Positions 1 through 10,259 of a stretch of 64,000 bases of DNA are shown in pieces. The notes under the pieces are model-generated. The model was not told the origin of the DNA. It did no database searches and worked only from the letters and a program-made list of their open reading frames with translations. Positions within the stretch are counted from its first letter, which is position 1. Each line of letters opens with the position of its first letter. The position numbers and the translations under genes are program-made. The stretch is taken from the NCBI RefSeq assembly GCF_950295315.1, contig NC_080179.1, positions 73,365,174-73,429,173 of the forward strand, read 5' to 3'. The stretch is from Erinaceus europaeus (taxonomy: Eukaryota > Chordata > Mammalia > Eulipotyphla > Erinaceidae).

Positions 1-1189
1 TTCATAATCTCTTCCTGGCCTTGTTGCAGCCTTACAGCTCAGTCTGTCACATCCTGGCAGCCAAAACCGTAAATGCAACCACATCTATTCTCCTTTTTCA
101 CAACAACTTGGGGGGGGGGGATTATAACTCCCACTTTTTAGAGGAGTTATTGGGACTGGAAGTGAGTCAGTGGTGCTCAAGGTCATGCAGTTTGCCACCA
201 GGAGGGGAGGGCCAGGAAGCACAACAGATTCTGTGACTCTGGGTCCAGGGCTGCTTTCACTCCCCACAGTGTCATTTTCCCTTCTTATGTAATTCTACAG
301 AAGAACAGAGTCACTGACCTCTTCTCAGAGAGCCTATGGGAGGGGAGTTTACAACTCAGAATAGATGCCCTAACAAACCACATGAAAACTCTTCTACTTG
401 AAGCTGACAAGACACAAGGCTCACCTGTTCTCAGATCTGGGGGGGAGGGGGGAGGAGAGAGAGAGGAGAGTGTATCTGGGGGCAGAAAGTAGATTCAGTG
501 GTTATATGTTTCCAGCTGCTTAGGAGTCTTCTGCTACAAGCCCTTTACAACCCCATGATTTGATGATTTTCCCCCCCAATCAGATCAATACCATGTATCT
601 GGGCTGAATGCAGTATGTCATGAGACACCAGGGTATGCTTAAACAAACATGCCATGTGGTCTACAGGCTGGCCTGTCTCCCTGGCCATTTCTGCACTTTG
701 CCCCCTCCATTACTTTAAGTGCCGGGTCTGGGCCATTATAGTCTCCTCCCTTTCTTTCAATTACAGCCCTTCATTTAACGCTGGGCATTCTGAGTGTTTC
801 TAATCAAGTCCCTCCTCCCTCCCCCAAGGCCTGAGAGTGTGGCCCCTGGTTTCTGCCCCCACCCTAAGGTGGCCTCAGCACCTTGCAACTTAGATCTGGG
901 AACAGGCTTTGGGGAGCCAGTTGGGAGCCGTCTTTATGATGTAGGGCGAAACCCAGGCGCCGGTCTAAATGAGCGTCCTAATCAGTCGCAGTACCCACTT
1001 CTCTCCTTACAGAGAGAGCAGTATTGGCTGTTGCTGTGCTGGGGGGCTTTCTGACTGGTGCCTGGGGGCGGGCGGTGGAGGGGGGTGGGAGGAGGGAGGA
1101 AGGAGAGTTGGCTGGTTTGGGAACAGCTCCTCTGGAGTCGCTTTTTTTTTTTTTTGGAGGGGCTGGCTTCCCCCAAACCCCCCCCCCCG
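1..1189. other. Upstream flank of KCNJ3, no gene recognised
   Basis: No exon, repeat family or RNA gene could be recognised here. Visible features are a ten-base G run at 111-120, a purine-rich GA/GGGA stretch at about 438-472, and a rise in GC content after about 800. The open frames in this stretch are short and show no family resemblance. It may hold distal promoter elements. Confidence 0.5.
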
Positions 1190-1385
1190 TTGCCAGACGC
1201 CGCAGACAGCTGGCCAAGGCGCGGAGGTGCGCCTGGGGCTGGCGGTCGCGGAGAGGGGAGGCAGCGCCGGGCGGGGCCCGCTGGGCTGCGGAACAGATCC
1301 CGCCCCTGCCCGCGCCCGGCGGCTGGCACCCAGGGAGGGGGGAAGCCGAGTGACCGCCGGAGCGGCGACCATCCCGGACCTCAAA

Positions 1386-1395
1386 GTCCAATCGG
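1386..1395 (+). promoter_or_regulatory. CCAAT box (NF-Y-like)
   Basis: GTCCAATCGG matches the extended NF-Y pattern (CCAAT followed by C/G, purine, G). It sits inside the CpG island about 1.1 kb upstream of the KCNJ3 start codon and about 110 bases after a GC box. Whether it drives KCNJ3 is inference. Confidence 0.4.
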
Positions 1396-2082
1396 CAGCC
1401 CGGGACTCGAACCCCCCGCAGCTGCCCAGGAGCACCCAAGTTCCGCGCCCAAGTCGCTGGGCTCCTGGAGCTTCACGAGCCTCCTGGTGGGGGTGGTGTG
1501 GTGCCCTCTGCAAGGTGCGGGCTTGAGAGGGGACCTGCATTGACCCCCACACACCCCCATCCCCACCCCGCGGTGGCCGGCCGGGAAAAGTGGGGACGCG
1601 GAGACCCGCGGGGAGCGCAGAGCTCGGGGCCCCGCAGCCGCTGTCCCCGCCTGGGTGAGTGAGTGCGGGCTGCGCTCCCGCGTCTCCACCGCGTCTGCAG
1701 GCGGGGGCGGCCGGGGGGCCCGGAGGGTAGGCTGCGGGGCCCTCAGGGACTCGTGTCTCCAGTCCCGAGCCCCGGACGCTGATCCCACAGTGCTGGGGGT
1801 GCGGGGCGGGGTGGGGGCAGACATGCCTCGGGGCGGGATTTGGGCCACCCGCTAGGAGGCTGCGGCGCGGCAGGGGGAGCGGGGAGCCGCTCCCGGGGGA
1901 GGGGGGCGGGCGATCTGGGAGCAGCTCCGGGGTTAGGCGAGGAGGGGTCAGTCCCCAGCAGGTAGCGAAGCCTCAGCGCTCCGGCCACTCGGGCAGGTGC
2001 GGTGGGACCCGCTTGGCAACTCCCTGCTTGCGGGAAGCGGCCGCCGGGGGAGCGCTGCGGGAAGCCGGGCGGGCGGCCCGGG

Positions 2083-2106
2083 ATGAGGGGGCCGAGGGCC
2101 AGGTAG
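2083..2106 (+). other. Possible short upstream ORF in the KCNJ3 leader
   Basis: An ATG with G at -3 opens a seven-codon frame ending in TAG, about 400 bases before the main start. Another short ATG frame runs 1823-1855. If the leader begins upstream of these, they could reduce initiation at the KCNJ3 start; the transcription start is unknown, so this is conditional. Confidence 0.3.
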
Positions 2107-2284
2107 CGCGCCCCGGGGAGCTCCGAGGCCCGGGTGCACCCAGCAGCTGCTCCCCGCGGTCCTCCGGCCTTGAGCGCCCAAAGCACTTTCTGACACTCAG
2201 CTTGGAGAGGTGGTAGTGGTGGTGGGGAGCGAGACTCTGTCCGGGGGGGAGGCCAGGAAGCCCAGGGAGCGGCGTGGGGAGGGA

Positions 2285-2285
<1 letters not shown>

Positions 2286-2331
<46 letters not shown>
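2286..2331 (+). repeat. (GA)n microsatellite in the probable 5' UTR
   Basis: About 21 GA units lie some 180 bases before the KCNJ3 start codon, followed by a C-rich stretch (2355-2455). The tract has no stop in the KCNJ3 frame, so an Arg/Glu reading frame runs into the gene, but the first in-frame ATG is at 2513 (the frame opens upstream only with GTG). The ER-rich extension is therefore treated as non-coding. Confidence 0.9.
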
Positions 2332-2334
<3 letters not shown>

Positions 2335-2512
2335 TGCTACCTGCTGGGGAGACAACCCTCCCCCCCAACCCCCAACCAAGCCCCCCTCCAGCCCCCCAAA
2401 GCGCGCTCGCTTTGCACACTCCCCCCCAGCCCCGCCTCCCCCGCCCCCACCTTCTCGCTGCCGGTCTGCAGCCCTTCACTTCGCCTTTGAATCTGGCTCG
2501 TCCCTGCATATT

Positions 2513-3211
2513 ATGTCTGCAATCCGAAGGAAATTTGGGGACGATTACCAGGTAGTGACCACCTCGTCCAGCGGCGCGGGCTTGCAGCCCCAGGGGCCCG
2601 GCCAGGGAGCGCAGCAGCTGGTGCCCAAGAAGAAGCGGCAGCGGTTCGTGGACAAGAACGGCAGGTGCAATGTGCAGCACGGCAACCTGGGCAGCGAGAC
2701 CAGCCGCTACCTCTCGGACCTCTTCACCACCCTGGTGGACCTCAAATGGCGCTGGAACCTCTTCATCTTCATCCTCACCTACACGGTGGCCTGGCTTTTC
2801 ATGGCGTCCATGTGGTGGGTGATCGCCTACACCCGGGGCGACCTGAACAAAGCCCACGTCGGCAACTACACCCCCTGCGTGGCCAATGTCTACAACTTCC
2901 CGTCCGCCTTCCTCTTCTTCATCGAGACCGAGGCCACCATCGGCTATGGCTACCGCTATATCACCGACAAGTGCCCCGAGGGCATCATCCTCTTCCTCTT
3001 CCAGTCCATCCTGGGCTCCATCGTGGACGCCTTCCTCATCGGTTGCATGTTCATCAAAATGTCCCAGCCCAAGAAGCGCGCCGAGACGCTCATGTTCAGC
3101 GAGCACGCGGTCATCTCCATGAGGGACGGGAAACTCACGCTCATGTTCCGGGTGGGCAACCTGCGGAACAGTCACATGGTCTCGGCGCAGATCCGCTGCA
3201 AGCTGCTCAAA
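2513..3211 (+). CDS. KCNJ3: KCNJ3 coding exon 1: G-protein-gated inward-rectifier K+ channel subunit GIRK1 (Kir3.1), residues 1-233
   Basis: GIRK1 forms heterotetrameric potassium channels with GIRK2 or GIRK4 in the plasma membrane of neurons and atrial cells; they are opened by Gbeta-gamma and PIP2 downstream of Gi/o receptors. Exon 1 encodes the cytoplasmic N-terminus (1-79), TM1 (about 80-104), the extracellular loop with a glycosylation site N118-Y-T and paired cysteines C122 and C154, the pore helix, the selectivity filter TIGYG (142-146), TM2 (about 157-181) and the start of the C-terminal domain with the basic PIP2-proximal stretch QPKKRAET. The GIRK1-typical pore phenylalanine (F136) and TM2 aspartate (D172) are present; both are numbered one lower than I recall for human, because the QQ-rich N-terminal segment (about 31-36) is one residue shorter. 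The start is the first in-frame ATG, with A at -3. The exon ends in phase 0 at a GTGAGT donor. Confidence 0.97.
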
Positions 3212-3216
3212 GTGAG

Positions 3217-3395
3217 TGCACCCTCCCTCACTCCCCTTCCCCTTCCCTCACTCCCCTTCCCCTTCCCTCACTCCCCTTCCCCTTCCCTCACTCCCCTTCC
3301 CCTTCCCTCACTCCCCTTCCCCTTCCCTCACTCCCCTTCCCCTTCCCCTTCCCTCACTCCCCTTCCTCTCCCCTCACTCCCCTTCACCTTCCTGG
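3217..3395 (+). repeat. 20-bp minisatellite beside the exon 1 splice donor
   Basis: A 20-base unit, CCTTCCCTCACTCCCCTTCC, is repeated about eight times. Copies at 3241-3340 are identical; those at the right end are diverged (a six-base CCTTCC insertion near 3341 and changes after 3365). It starts only a few bases after the donor GT. The array has no stop in the KCNJ3 frame, so failure to splice would add a Leu/Pro/Ser-rich read-through to about 3421. Confidence 0.95.
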
Positions 3396-3660
3396 GCCTC
3401 AGGTCTGTCTGCTCCCCCTGAAGCCCCTGCCACCAACTCACCCCCCTGGTGGGACCTCTTGTCCCATGTAGACTTCCTTTAAGGAGTGAAGGCTGGGGGG
3501 GGGGGGAGGAGGTGATGGGGAAGGCAGCTGCAAGAGTTCTTTATTACTTCCCCACTTGCTCTCTTGCTTTGGTTTATGTTCGGTATTCCAGGGCTTGGCA
3601 CCTTTCTCTAGGATAGTGACAGTTAAGGGCAGGTGTGGACTTTGGTGCCTTAAGGGAATG

Positions 3661-3696
<36 letters not shown>

Positions 3697-3788
3697 GCTC
3701 TGCTCTTGCTGTATGGAACTTGAAAGTACTTTGGATTTCTGGCCAGTAGGCTGTTAAAGTGGAGGTACTAAAAATGGAACCAAGCTTT
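3396..3788. other. Intron 1 segment with simple repeats
   Basis: No gene or SINE seen. It contains a G run at about 3493-3507 and a (GT)n tract of about 15 units at 3663-3692. Confidence 0.7.
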
Positions 3789-3993
3789 TATTTGTTTTTA
3801 GTATTAAGGTATGTATTTATTTTGGATAGAGACAGAAATTGAGAGGGAGGGAGGGAGGAGACAGGGAAGGAGAGAAAGAGAGACACTTGGACCGATTCAC
3901 CCTTTGTGAAGTTTCTCTCCTACAGGTGGGCTTGAACCAGGGTCCTTGCACATGGTAACATGTGCACTCTACCTCATTCACCAGCATGCTCCT
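3789..3993 (-). mobile_element. SINE-A copy
   Basis: Reading on the minus strand: tRNA-like head, CAAGGACCCTGGTTCAAGCC B-box region, body, and GA/CT-rich stretch ending in AATAAATA-type tail at the low-coordinate side. Confidence 0.85.
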
Positions 3994-4999
3994 GGAACCA
4001 AACTACTAATTGGAACCACCAGGTTGCTGAACTTAGATGGTCTTTCACTTAGGGCTTTTGTTTTCTTAACCCCTCCCACAGCCACCCCCAATTAGTATTA
4101 ATTAGCAGGCATGGTAATATTGAGTTCTCCAGACTCAATCGTATCAACTCTCTAAGTTATGTATCTATCTGTGCTCATCTTTTTAACAAGAACAGAAAGC
4201 CAAGAAGCATTTTAAAATAGAGTATGAAATAGCACCTGACTTAAAAAAAAAATTTACTCAATATTTTTCCTAGAGAAGTTATTCTGTGAAAGTTTGAGAG
4301 CCTTTCCTGCAGAGCCTCTTGTTAATTTTTTTTTTTCTTAATTGCCTGATTCTGTGAAGCCTTTGTCAATTAGGGATTTCACTTGAAGCTTTTCAGCATC
4401 CATTAAAGAAGATTGCTTCCTACCATCGGCAGTGTAAATGCTCAAACACATTGCCTATGGAGTGGTTATTGAAGGAAGGTCCATCTCATCCTTAGAGGAC
4501 TCCACTACAACAGAGAAGAGAAGCCCATCCCCCAGTCACTCATTCAATTAGAGTCTAGAATAGAAGCCTAAATGCCAGTTCTCTGTGTGTTACTTGCAGT
4601 TTATCTTTGTGTGTATGTGTGGGGGGGGTTATTTTCCTTTAGATAGTTTCAGGAATTCTGATAAAAATAAAATAAAATAAAATAAAAAGATGACCTAAAA
4701 TAAAATCTTGAAAATTGCTCCAAGACTGCAGAGAGAACCATACAAGGCCAGACTTTGAACTTAACATAAACTGATAATAATAAAATGTTATTTTAGTCGA
4801 GAATTTTCCTTTTGAAGTTTTAAGGTGCACTCTACAAATATATTTTTGCTTTTACACCAGCTTAACTTCGATTGTACCTAAAAGTGAGCCAGTGTTTTAA
4901 AGTACTTCAGCTCCTGTGTCATTTTCATTAGTCACTTCAAAAGCCTTGTTATTAATTATCCTTGACAGTACTGCTCAACAAAGTCTTAGAATTAAAGGT
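3994..4999. other. Intron 1, unique AT-rich sequence
   Basis: No gene recognised. An (AAAAT)n run lies at about 4663-4689, short A and T runs at 4243 and 4326, and a GT-rich plus G-run stretch at 4610-4628. Confidence 0.6.
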
Positions 5000-5156
5000 G
5001 TTCAACACCTATGAAATAGCTCACTTGGATAGTGTGTTGCCTTGCTATGTGCATGACCCGGGTTCAAGCCCAGCTTCCATGCCATTGAAGGAACTTTTGG
5101 TACTGTTTTCTCTTTCACTCTCTCCCTCAATCCCTAACAAAAGAAAAAAAAATTAA
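5000..5156 (+). mobile_element. SINE-D copy
   Basis: Contains the D-type head (GAAATAGCTCACTTGGATAG), B-box region GGGTTCAAGCCC and the ATTGAAGGAA motif, ending in an A-rich tail. Confidence 0.8.
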
Positions 5157-7049
5157 AGTTCAGTTATTCTGTTACTCTACTCATATACAAATTTCTTATG
5201 AGATGTGGAAAATACATTTCATGTAATATGGAGATAAATTTTCAACCTGGTCCTGATATACACGTTCATAAAGATAAATTTGATTAAATATATAAATAGA
5301 TCATAGTCTTTGTAATGGCATTAGCGACCCGCATACTGTTTTTTTTTATTTAGCTTTGCATACTGTGCCATTGCCCCGTGTTTGACTAAGCAAGTTGTCA
5401 GATGCAGCTAAGAAGTTACACTAGAGATATGCTTATTGCAGTGGTATTAATTGTATATCTCTGTTCCTATGAATAGACCATAATACATCATCTCTTTTTT
5501 AGGTTATATCTTTCAGTAAGATGGAAGTACTTGGTTAATATACTGAAAAAGCTTATACCAGGAAATCCATGATTATCTGCCACTTTTCTCAGAAAGAGTC
5601 ATTTGCCATTTTGATTGGTCTGTTGGAAATTTAAAATTAGACTTGACAGGTCATTTATTAATATTTTCTGCTTTTTCAAAGATGAAAATTCATTGGTAAA
5701 ACCATCATATCTTCTCTGGGCAATGTAATTTTAGATGTTTTTAGACCTTATCTCATGATATTTTGTGACAAAGCCAGCAATGATTGAATTCAGTCTGTGT
5801 ATCTTGCTTTTTTACTTTTGCTTAGCTTTCTTTTGACAATTACAATAAATCTTAAGCACCCAGAGGTATGTGTAGTGGCTTAGGACAATAGCTTTGATGC
5901 ACAAGACCTTGTTGCACAATACTGTCATGAGTATTCTGATGAAAACAATCAAAGATTTACAGTGTAACATATTTGGAGCAAGGTGCTATATTAACACAAG
6001 GTGATAAGATCACATCTAGTTAAAATGATACATCTAATAGTCCCTTAAGCTTCTTGGCTTATTAGGAAGATGTCCTGTGAGAAGTAAAAACAAGAGAAAA
6101 GGTGGCCTCAGGTTAAACAACATTGTAGTGAAGTCCTCTCCTGTGGTCTGTGAAAGGAGAGGGATGATGGAACAGTAGCAGCCAACCAGTTGGTAAAGTT
6201 TGTTGAAAGTTGGTTTTTCCTGTAGCTACGGTGATTAATATGAACTGTCTTAGTTCTTCTTACCTTAGACTTCATCAGACATGAAGTGATGGTGGTTATT
6301 AGGAGACTAGTAGTATTCAGTAAAATTACAGAGGAAATTTACCCTCAGAAAGTTATTTTCTCATTTTCTCTTGGAGGGTTAGTGAAGTGACCCAAAACAG
6401 TCAACTGTGTTTTTAAAGAGCTTTATGAAAATCTCAAAGCATCGTTTTGAAATCAGCTTTAGACATTCTTATTAAATATGCCACATATTCAGTTTCTTTT
6501 TTTAAACCTAATCTGACATTTGAAATGTCAAAAGTTAATATTTATGTGTCACTGGTACAGAGAAACAAAGAATCTTAAGGCAACTAGAGAGAAATATAGT
6601 TGATAATAGTAGTTATAACATATATATGCCATGCCTATTACCTAAATTATTTTTATTTCTATTTTCTAATACCCTTGTCTTATTTAAGGGATAAAAACCA
6701 ATCTCTATATGTTACTGTGAGAGTTCTATTTAATGATCAGAAGACACATTCTAGGTATAACATGGATATGATTTTATAGTGAAATTTCCAATGCAAGTTT
6801 CTTTTCAATTCCTAAGTTTTGATGTAAGCTTTTCTTTTAACTTCTTTGCCTAATTCTTTGTTGCCATTCACTTATATGGAAGTGAATTTTATTTCAGCTG
6901 TAAGCCTGTCTTGCAAGTGTGCAAATTATGACATTTATTTTGGTATTCAGATAAGATTTTCTAACTTTATTTTTGGAGAGATAAGTCCATTATGTATTGA
7001 GAAAAAGAAAGCAACTTAAATAAAACTTAAGGATATAACTTGAAGGACT
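5157..7049. other. Intron 1, unique AT-rich sequence
   Basis: About 1.9 kb without a gene. Stop codons are frequent in all frames. Nothing beyond diverged AT-rich intron sequence is recognised; 5870-5950 faintly resembles an old SINE but is too diverged to call. Confidence 0.6.
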
Positions 7050-7213
7050 TTTTTTTCTATTTTAATTTATTTTTTAGTTACAGAGAAGCTATGGCGGGGA
7101 GGCAAAGATCCCAGCACAGAAGCTTCCTTCACTGCAGTGGGGGCCAGGCTTGACTCTCGATTGTGTGCAAGGCCAAGCAGCACACTGCCCAAGTGAGCTT
7201 TCTGAACAACCCT
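7050..7213 (-). mobile_element. SINE-D copy
   Basis: On the minus strand it carries the D-type head (AAGCTCACTTGGGCAGTGTG), an imperfect B box and CACTGCAGTGAAGGAAGCTT, with an A-rich tail at low coordinates. Confidence 0.8.
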
Positions 7214-7639
7214 GAAGTTATTTTTTAAATTGTACCTACAGCTATAGAAAACTCTCTTAAGATTAGTATTCTTTCTCTTTCCTCTTCTCATTCTTGCACT
7301 GATATCTTATTTGAACTTTCATTTAAGTTTTCTTCTTTTTTTAATCTAAAGAATGGAGACTAATGAGTGATATGGTCATATTAAGTTAAAATATTATGCA
7401 GTTGAACGTTTTAATCACAACTGGATTAGGGAATTGAGACTAATCGCTAATGACATCAGGCCCTATAAATTAGTGTTGGGATTAAAAGATTCGGAAATCT
7501 CACTTGAGTTTTTTCCCACAGATCTAATATTGAATGATATCCTACTGTCTAATAATAGACAGTATTGACATCCCTAGACTTGCATCATGTTGCAGAAAGA
7601 TTTAAATTATATGTATCTACTCCAGAATTTACAAACTTG
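7214..7639. other. Intron 1, unique sequence
   Basis: AT-rich sequence with no recognised gene or repeat family. Confidence 0.55.
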
Positions 7640-8035
7640 CTCCTGGGTTAGTTCAATTAGCTGAGCGCTGAAATTTCTTTTTAAAAATATTCATTTATTA
7701 TTTGTTTATTTCATTTGATAGGATAGAGGGAAATTGAGACAGGAAGGGAAGATAGCGAAGTAGAGAGAGATACCTGCAGCACTGCTTCATTGCTTGTAAA
7801 GCTTCACCCCTACAGGTAGTAACCAAGGACTTGAACCCAGGTCCTTGTGCATAGTAATATGTGTACGCAACTGGGTTCATCACCACCAGGCCCCACCACT
7901 GAAATTTCATCTTGAGATTCCAGGTTTAATCCCTAGCACTGTATGTACTGGAATGGTGATTTCGCTTTCTCCCTCTCTCTCCTAACTCTTTGTCTCATCT
8001 GAAACTTTTTCTCCCTTCTGTAATAAAATGAATAT
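7640..8035 (+). mobile_element. Old SINE split by a younger SINE
   Basis: The outer element begins around 7643 (GTTAGTTCAATTAGCTGAGCGC) and resumes after 7909 with a B-box-like AGGTTTAATCCC, CAGCACTG and a CT-rich stretch ending in AATAAAATG. A SINE-A insertion occupies 7678-7898. Confidence 0.7.
7678..7898 (-). mobile_element. SINE-A copy nested in an older SINE
   Basis: Complete SINE-A flanked by a perfect 10-base target-site duplication CTGAAATTTC at 7668-7677 and 7899-7908. Confidence 0.9.
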
Positions 8036-8314
8036 TTTAAAAAAGAATTGACATATGTATATATAGAAACCAAGTAAACAAAGGAATATATATCTAATCA
8101 AATCCTATTTACATAGAGATAAGGTTCATTATTCTATTGTTTGATCCATATCTTGAGCTAAAGAATAAAACATTGATTTTCTCATAGAAATATCATTTTC
8201 TTTCTTATTTTTATTCATTGGAAGCTTTCATCAACTTTTTTCTGGAAGTCAGTTTATGACCATTTATTTTCATGAACCGAAAGATAATGGTGTATATCTC
8301 TTATCTAGAATGTC

Positions 8315-8476
8315 ATATATTTTATTTGTTCATTCATTCATTTATTTACTTATTACTTTGACCAGAACACTAATCAGTTCTGGCTTGTGGTGATGCCACG
8401 AGTTGAACCTGTGACCTCAGAACCTCAGGTTTAAAAGATTTTTGCATTAACCATCATGCTGTCTCCCTAACCTAAC
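8315..8476 (-). mobile_element. SINE-C copy
   Basis: Minus-strand match to the C-type head (GGGAGACAGCATGATGGTTA), B box AGGTTCAACTC and the CACCACAAGCCAGAACTG motif. Confidence 0.8.
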
Positions 8477-8524
8477 AGTACTTTTGTTTCTTTCCTTTCA
8501 ACCTGTATGCCTATTATATATTTT

Positions 8525-8712
8525 TCTCTTTTAACTACATTGATAAAAGAAGGGTCAAGTAGAGAGAGGGGGAGAGAAAGAGGAAAATGCAGAATTGCTC
8601 CATCATTCATGAAGCTTGTTGTCTTCTTCAGATAGGGACATGGAGGCTTGAGCTCAGGTCCTCGTGTGTGGCAGCATGTACACGGATCCAGGTACACTAC
8701 CACGTGTCCCCC
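8525..8712 (-). mobile_element. Diverged SINE-A copy
   Basis: Minus-strand SINE-A body with GA-rich stretch, ATTCATGAAGCTT core and GGACCTGAGCTCAAGCC head region; many substitutions. Confidence 0.7.
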
Positions 8713-9250
8713 TCACATTATTTGGCATCTAAACTGTGCCCCTCCTCCATTTATATGGGCACTAAAGAATAGATGCTATCCAATATCCTCAAACAGATAT
8801 GATGAATGAAACACTTAATAAAAACCAAAATTATAAGAGAAATCAATAATCCCTCCTTCCTTTTAATATATTCTACACTTTTTAAAATCTTTCAACCACA
8901 GTGGTTCCTGAACCACATGATCTTTTAACTTTAAACAAAGTTTTACTGAGTCTATCTTCATGCCATACCTTGTACTTACATGTGGTTGTTTTTAAGTCTC
9001 TATGATCTCACTTTTTATGACTGACTTTTTATCCATTATCTTGGCCAATTTGTACTTTTATCTGAATCTTAGGCAGATTCTTTCTTTTTATAAAATTGAA
9101 TACCCGAAGGAATACTTGTTTAAAAAGCTGATGTTGTTAATATCAAGCAACTTAGTAAAAACATTAAAGGTGTCTAAGAATCCCCAAACTCTCGGGGCTG
9201 GGGCTATGCCCTTCACTGTGAGTGGATTCAGTACATACTAAAAAACAAAA
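8713..9250. other. Intron 1, unique sequence
   Basis: No gene or repeat family recognised; AT-rich with short random open frames. Confidence 0.55.
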
Positions 9251-9550
9251 ATGGGGATGGGCAGCAGCACACCAGTTAAGCAAAGGTTCTAGCTTACGGC
9301 TCCCCACATAGGGCTCCCCACATGCAGGGTCAGGGTCTCTTCACAAGCGTGAAGCAGGTCTACGGGTGTCTGTCTCTCCCCATCTCTGTCTTCCCCTCTC
9401 TCAGCTTCTCTCTGTCCTATCCAATAAACACATTTTTTTTAAAAAAAAATTGAAAAAGAAGGTCTTCAGGAGAAGTGGATTCTTATTGCAGGCACTGAGC
9501 CCCAGTGAGAATCCTTGAGGCAAAAAACAAACAAACAAATAACAAAAACT
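9251..9550 (+). mobile_element. SINE-B copy with extended tail
   Basis: B-type head, duplicated GGCTCCCCACAT segment, the CAGGTCTACGGGTGTCTGTCTC body, a TATCCAATAAACA tail, then the extended module GGAGAAGTGGATTCTTATTG and GAGGCAAAAAACAAAC. Confidence 0.8.
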
Positions 9551-9561
9551 AATAAAAGCAG

Positions 9562-9748
9562 AGTGCAGAGCCAGCAAAATGACTCATTTAGATAAAGCAC
9601 TGCTTTGCCTTGTGCAAGACCTGGGTTCAAGCCTAGCTCCATTACACTGGAAAATGTTTCAGTACTGTGGTATACCCCCCCCCTCTTTCTCACCCCCTCT
9701 CCCTCTCCCTTTCTGTCTCCATTTGAAAAAAAAGAAAGAAAGAAAAAA
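9562..9748 (+). mobile_element. SINE-D copy
   Basis: D-type head (GCCAGCAAAATGACTCATTT), TGGGTTCAAGCC, ACACTGGAAAATG and a GAAAGAAAGAAAAA tail. Confidence 0.8.
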
Positions 9749-10248
9749 TATAGTGCCTAGTTAGTCTATCTTTGTTTCTCTGACATTGATATAATTGGCA
9801 TAGAACTTAGGTTCTTTTTTAAAATCTATAATGTATGATTCTTTTAAAAATAGTAGCAATATATTACTTTGTTGTTGTTGTTTAAATTTTAATATGGTTC
9901 CTAAGAAGCACAAGTTGCTTTGTACTCATTGTAAACAGAAATAAAAGACAGAAAGACCCATCAATAAACAGCAGTTGGTAAGAACAAATGATAAAGGGAT
10001 TTGAGGGTATTTGGAGAGTAGAGGGAAAGTATATGAATAGAGTTATAAACCCTACCCAAAGTTATTACAGATTCCATAAAAGGGATTGTATGATTCTTCA
10101 AGGAATTATAAAACCGTTCCTTCCTTTGAATGGTATAATAGCCTCACAATTTATTGCAAAGTAAATTATGTTCCACTCAATAATACACTTTCTTTTCATA
10201 AAACGAGTATATTTGTATGAGATAATTAGTTTAACATTAAAATATAGA
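9749..10248. other. Intron 1, unique sequence
   Basis: AT-rich; a short GTT repeat at 9870-9881; nothing else recognised. Confidence 0.55.
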
Positions 10249-10259
10249 TTTGATGTCGG

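Larger units (their letters stand above)
1190..3210. promoter_or_regulatory. KCNJ3: CpG island covering the KCNJ3 promoter, 5' UTR and exon 1
   Basis: CpG dinucleotides are dense from about 1190 to 1720, 1850 to 2200 and 2540 to 3200, against the CpG-poor remainder of the window. GC boxes are visible, for example GGGCGGGGC at 1269-1277 and a reverse one in CCCGCCCCTG near 1293-1303. A CCAAT box in a good NF-Y context (GTCCAATCGG) is at 1386-1395. No TATA box stands out, as is usual for CpG-island promoters. The transcription start cannot be fixed from sequence alone; placing it between about 1400 and 2300 is inference. Confidence 0.75.

Noticed and set aside
868..890. Possible REST/NRSF (RE1) site, CTCAGCACC
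   Set aside because: Only the left half-site matches; the right half GGACAGCGCC pattern is absent.
1973..3175. A 400-codon minus-strand frame antisense to KCNJ3 exon 1
   Set aside because: Typical GC-rich antisense shadow of a real exon; no recognisable domain.
2210..3421. A 403-codon frame that could be a single long protein
   Set aside because: It is the KCNJ3 exon 1 frame extended into the 5' leader (GTG start only) and into intron 1 repeats; the conserved protein begins at 2513 and a GTGAGT donor follows codon 233.
2665..3471. A 268-codon frame offset from KCNJ3
   Set aside because: Histidine/proline-rich shadow frame in GC-rich coding sequence and the minisatellite.
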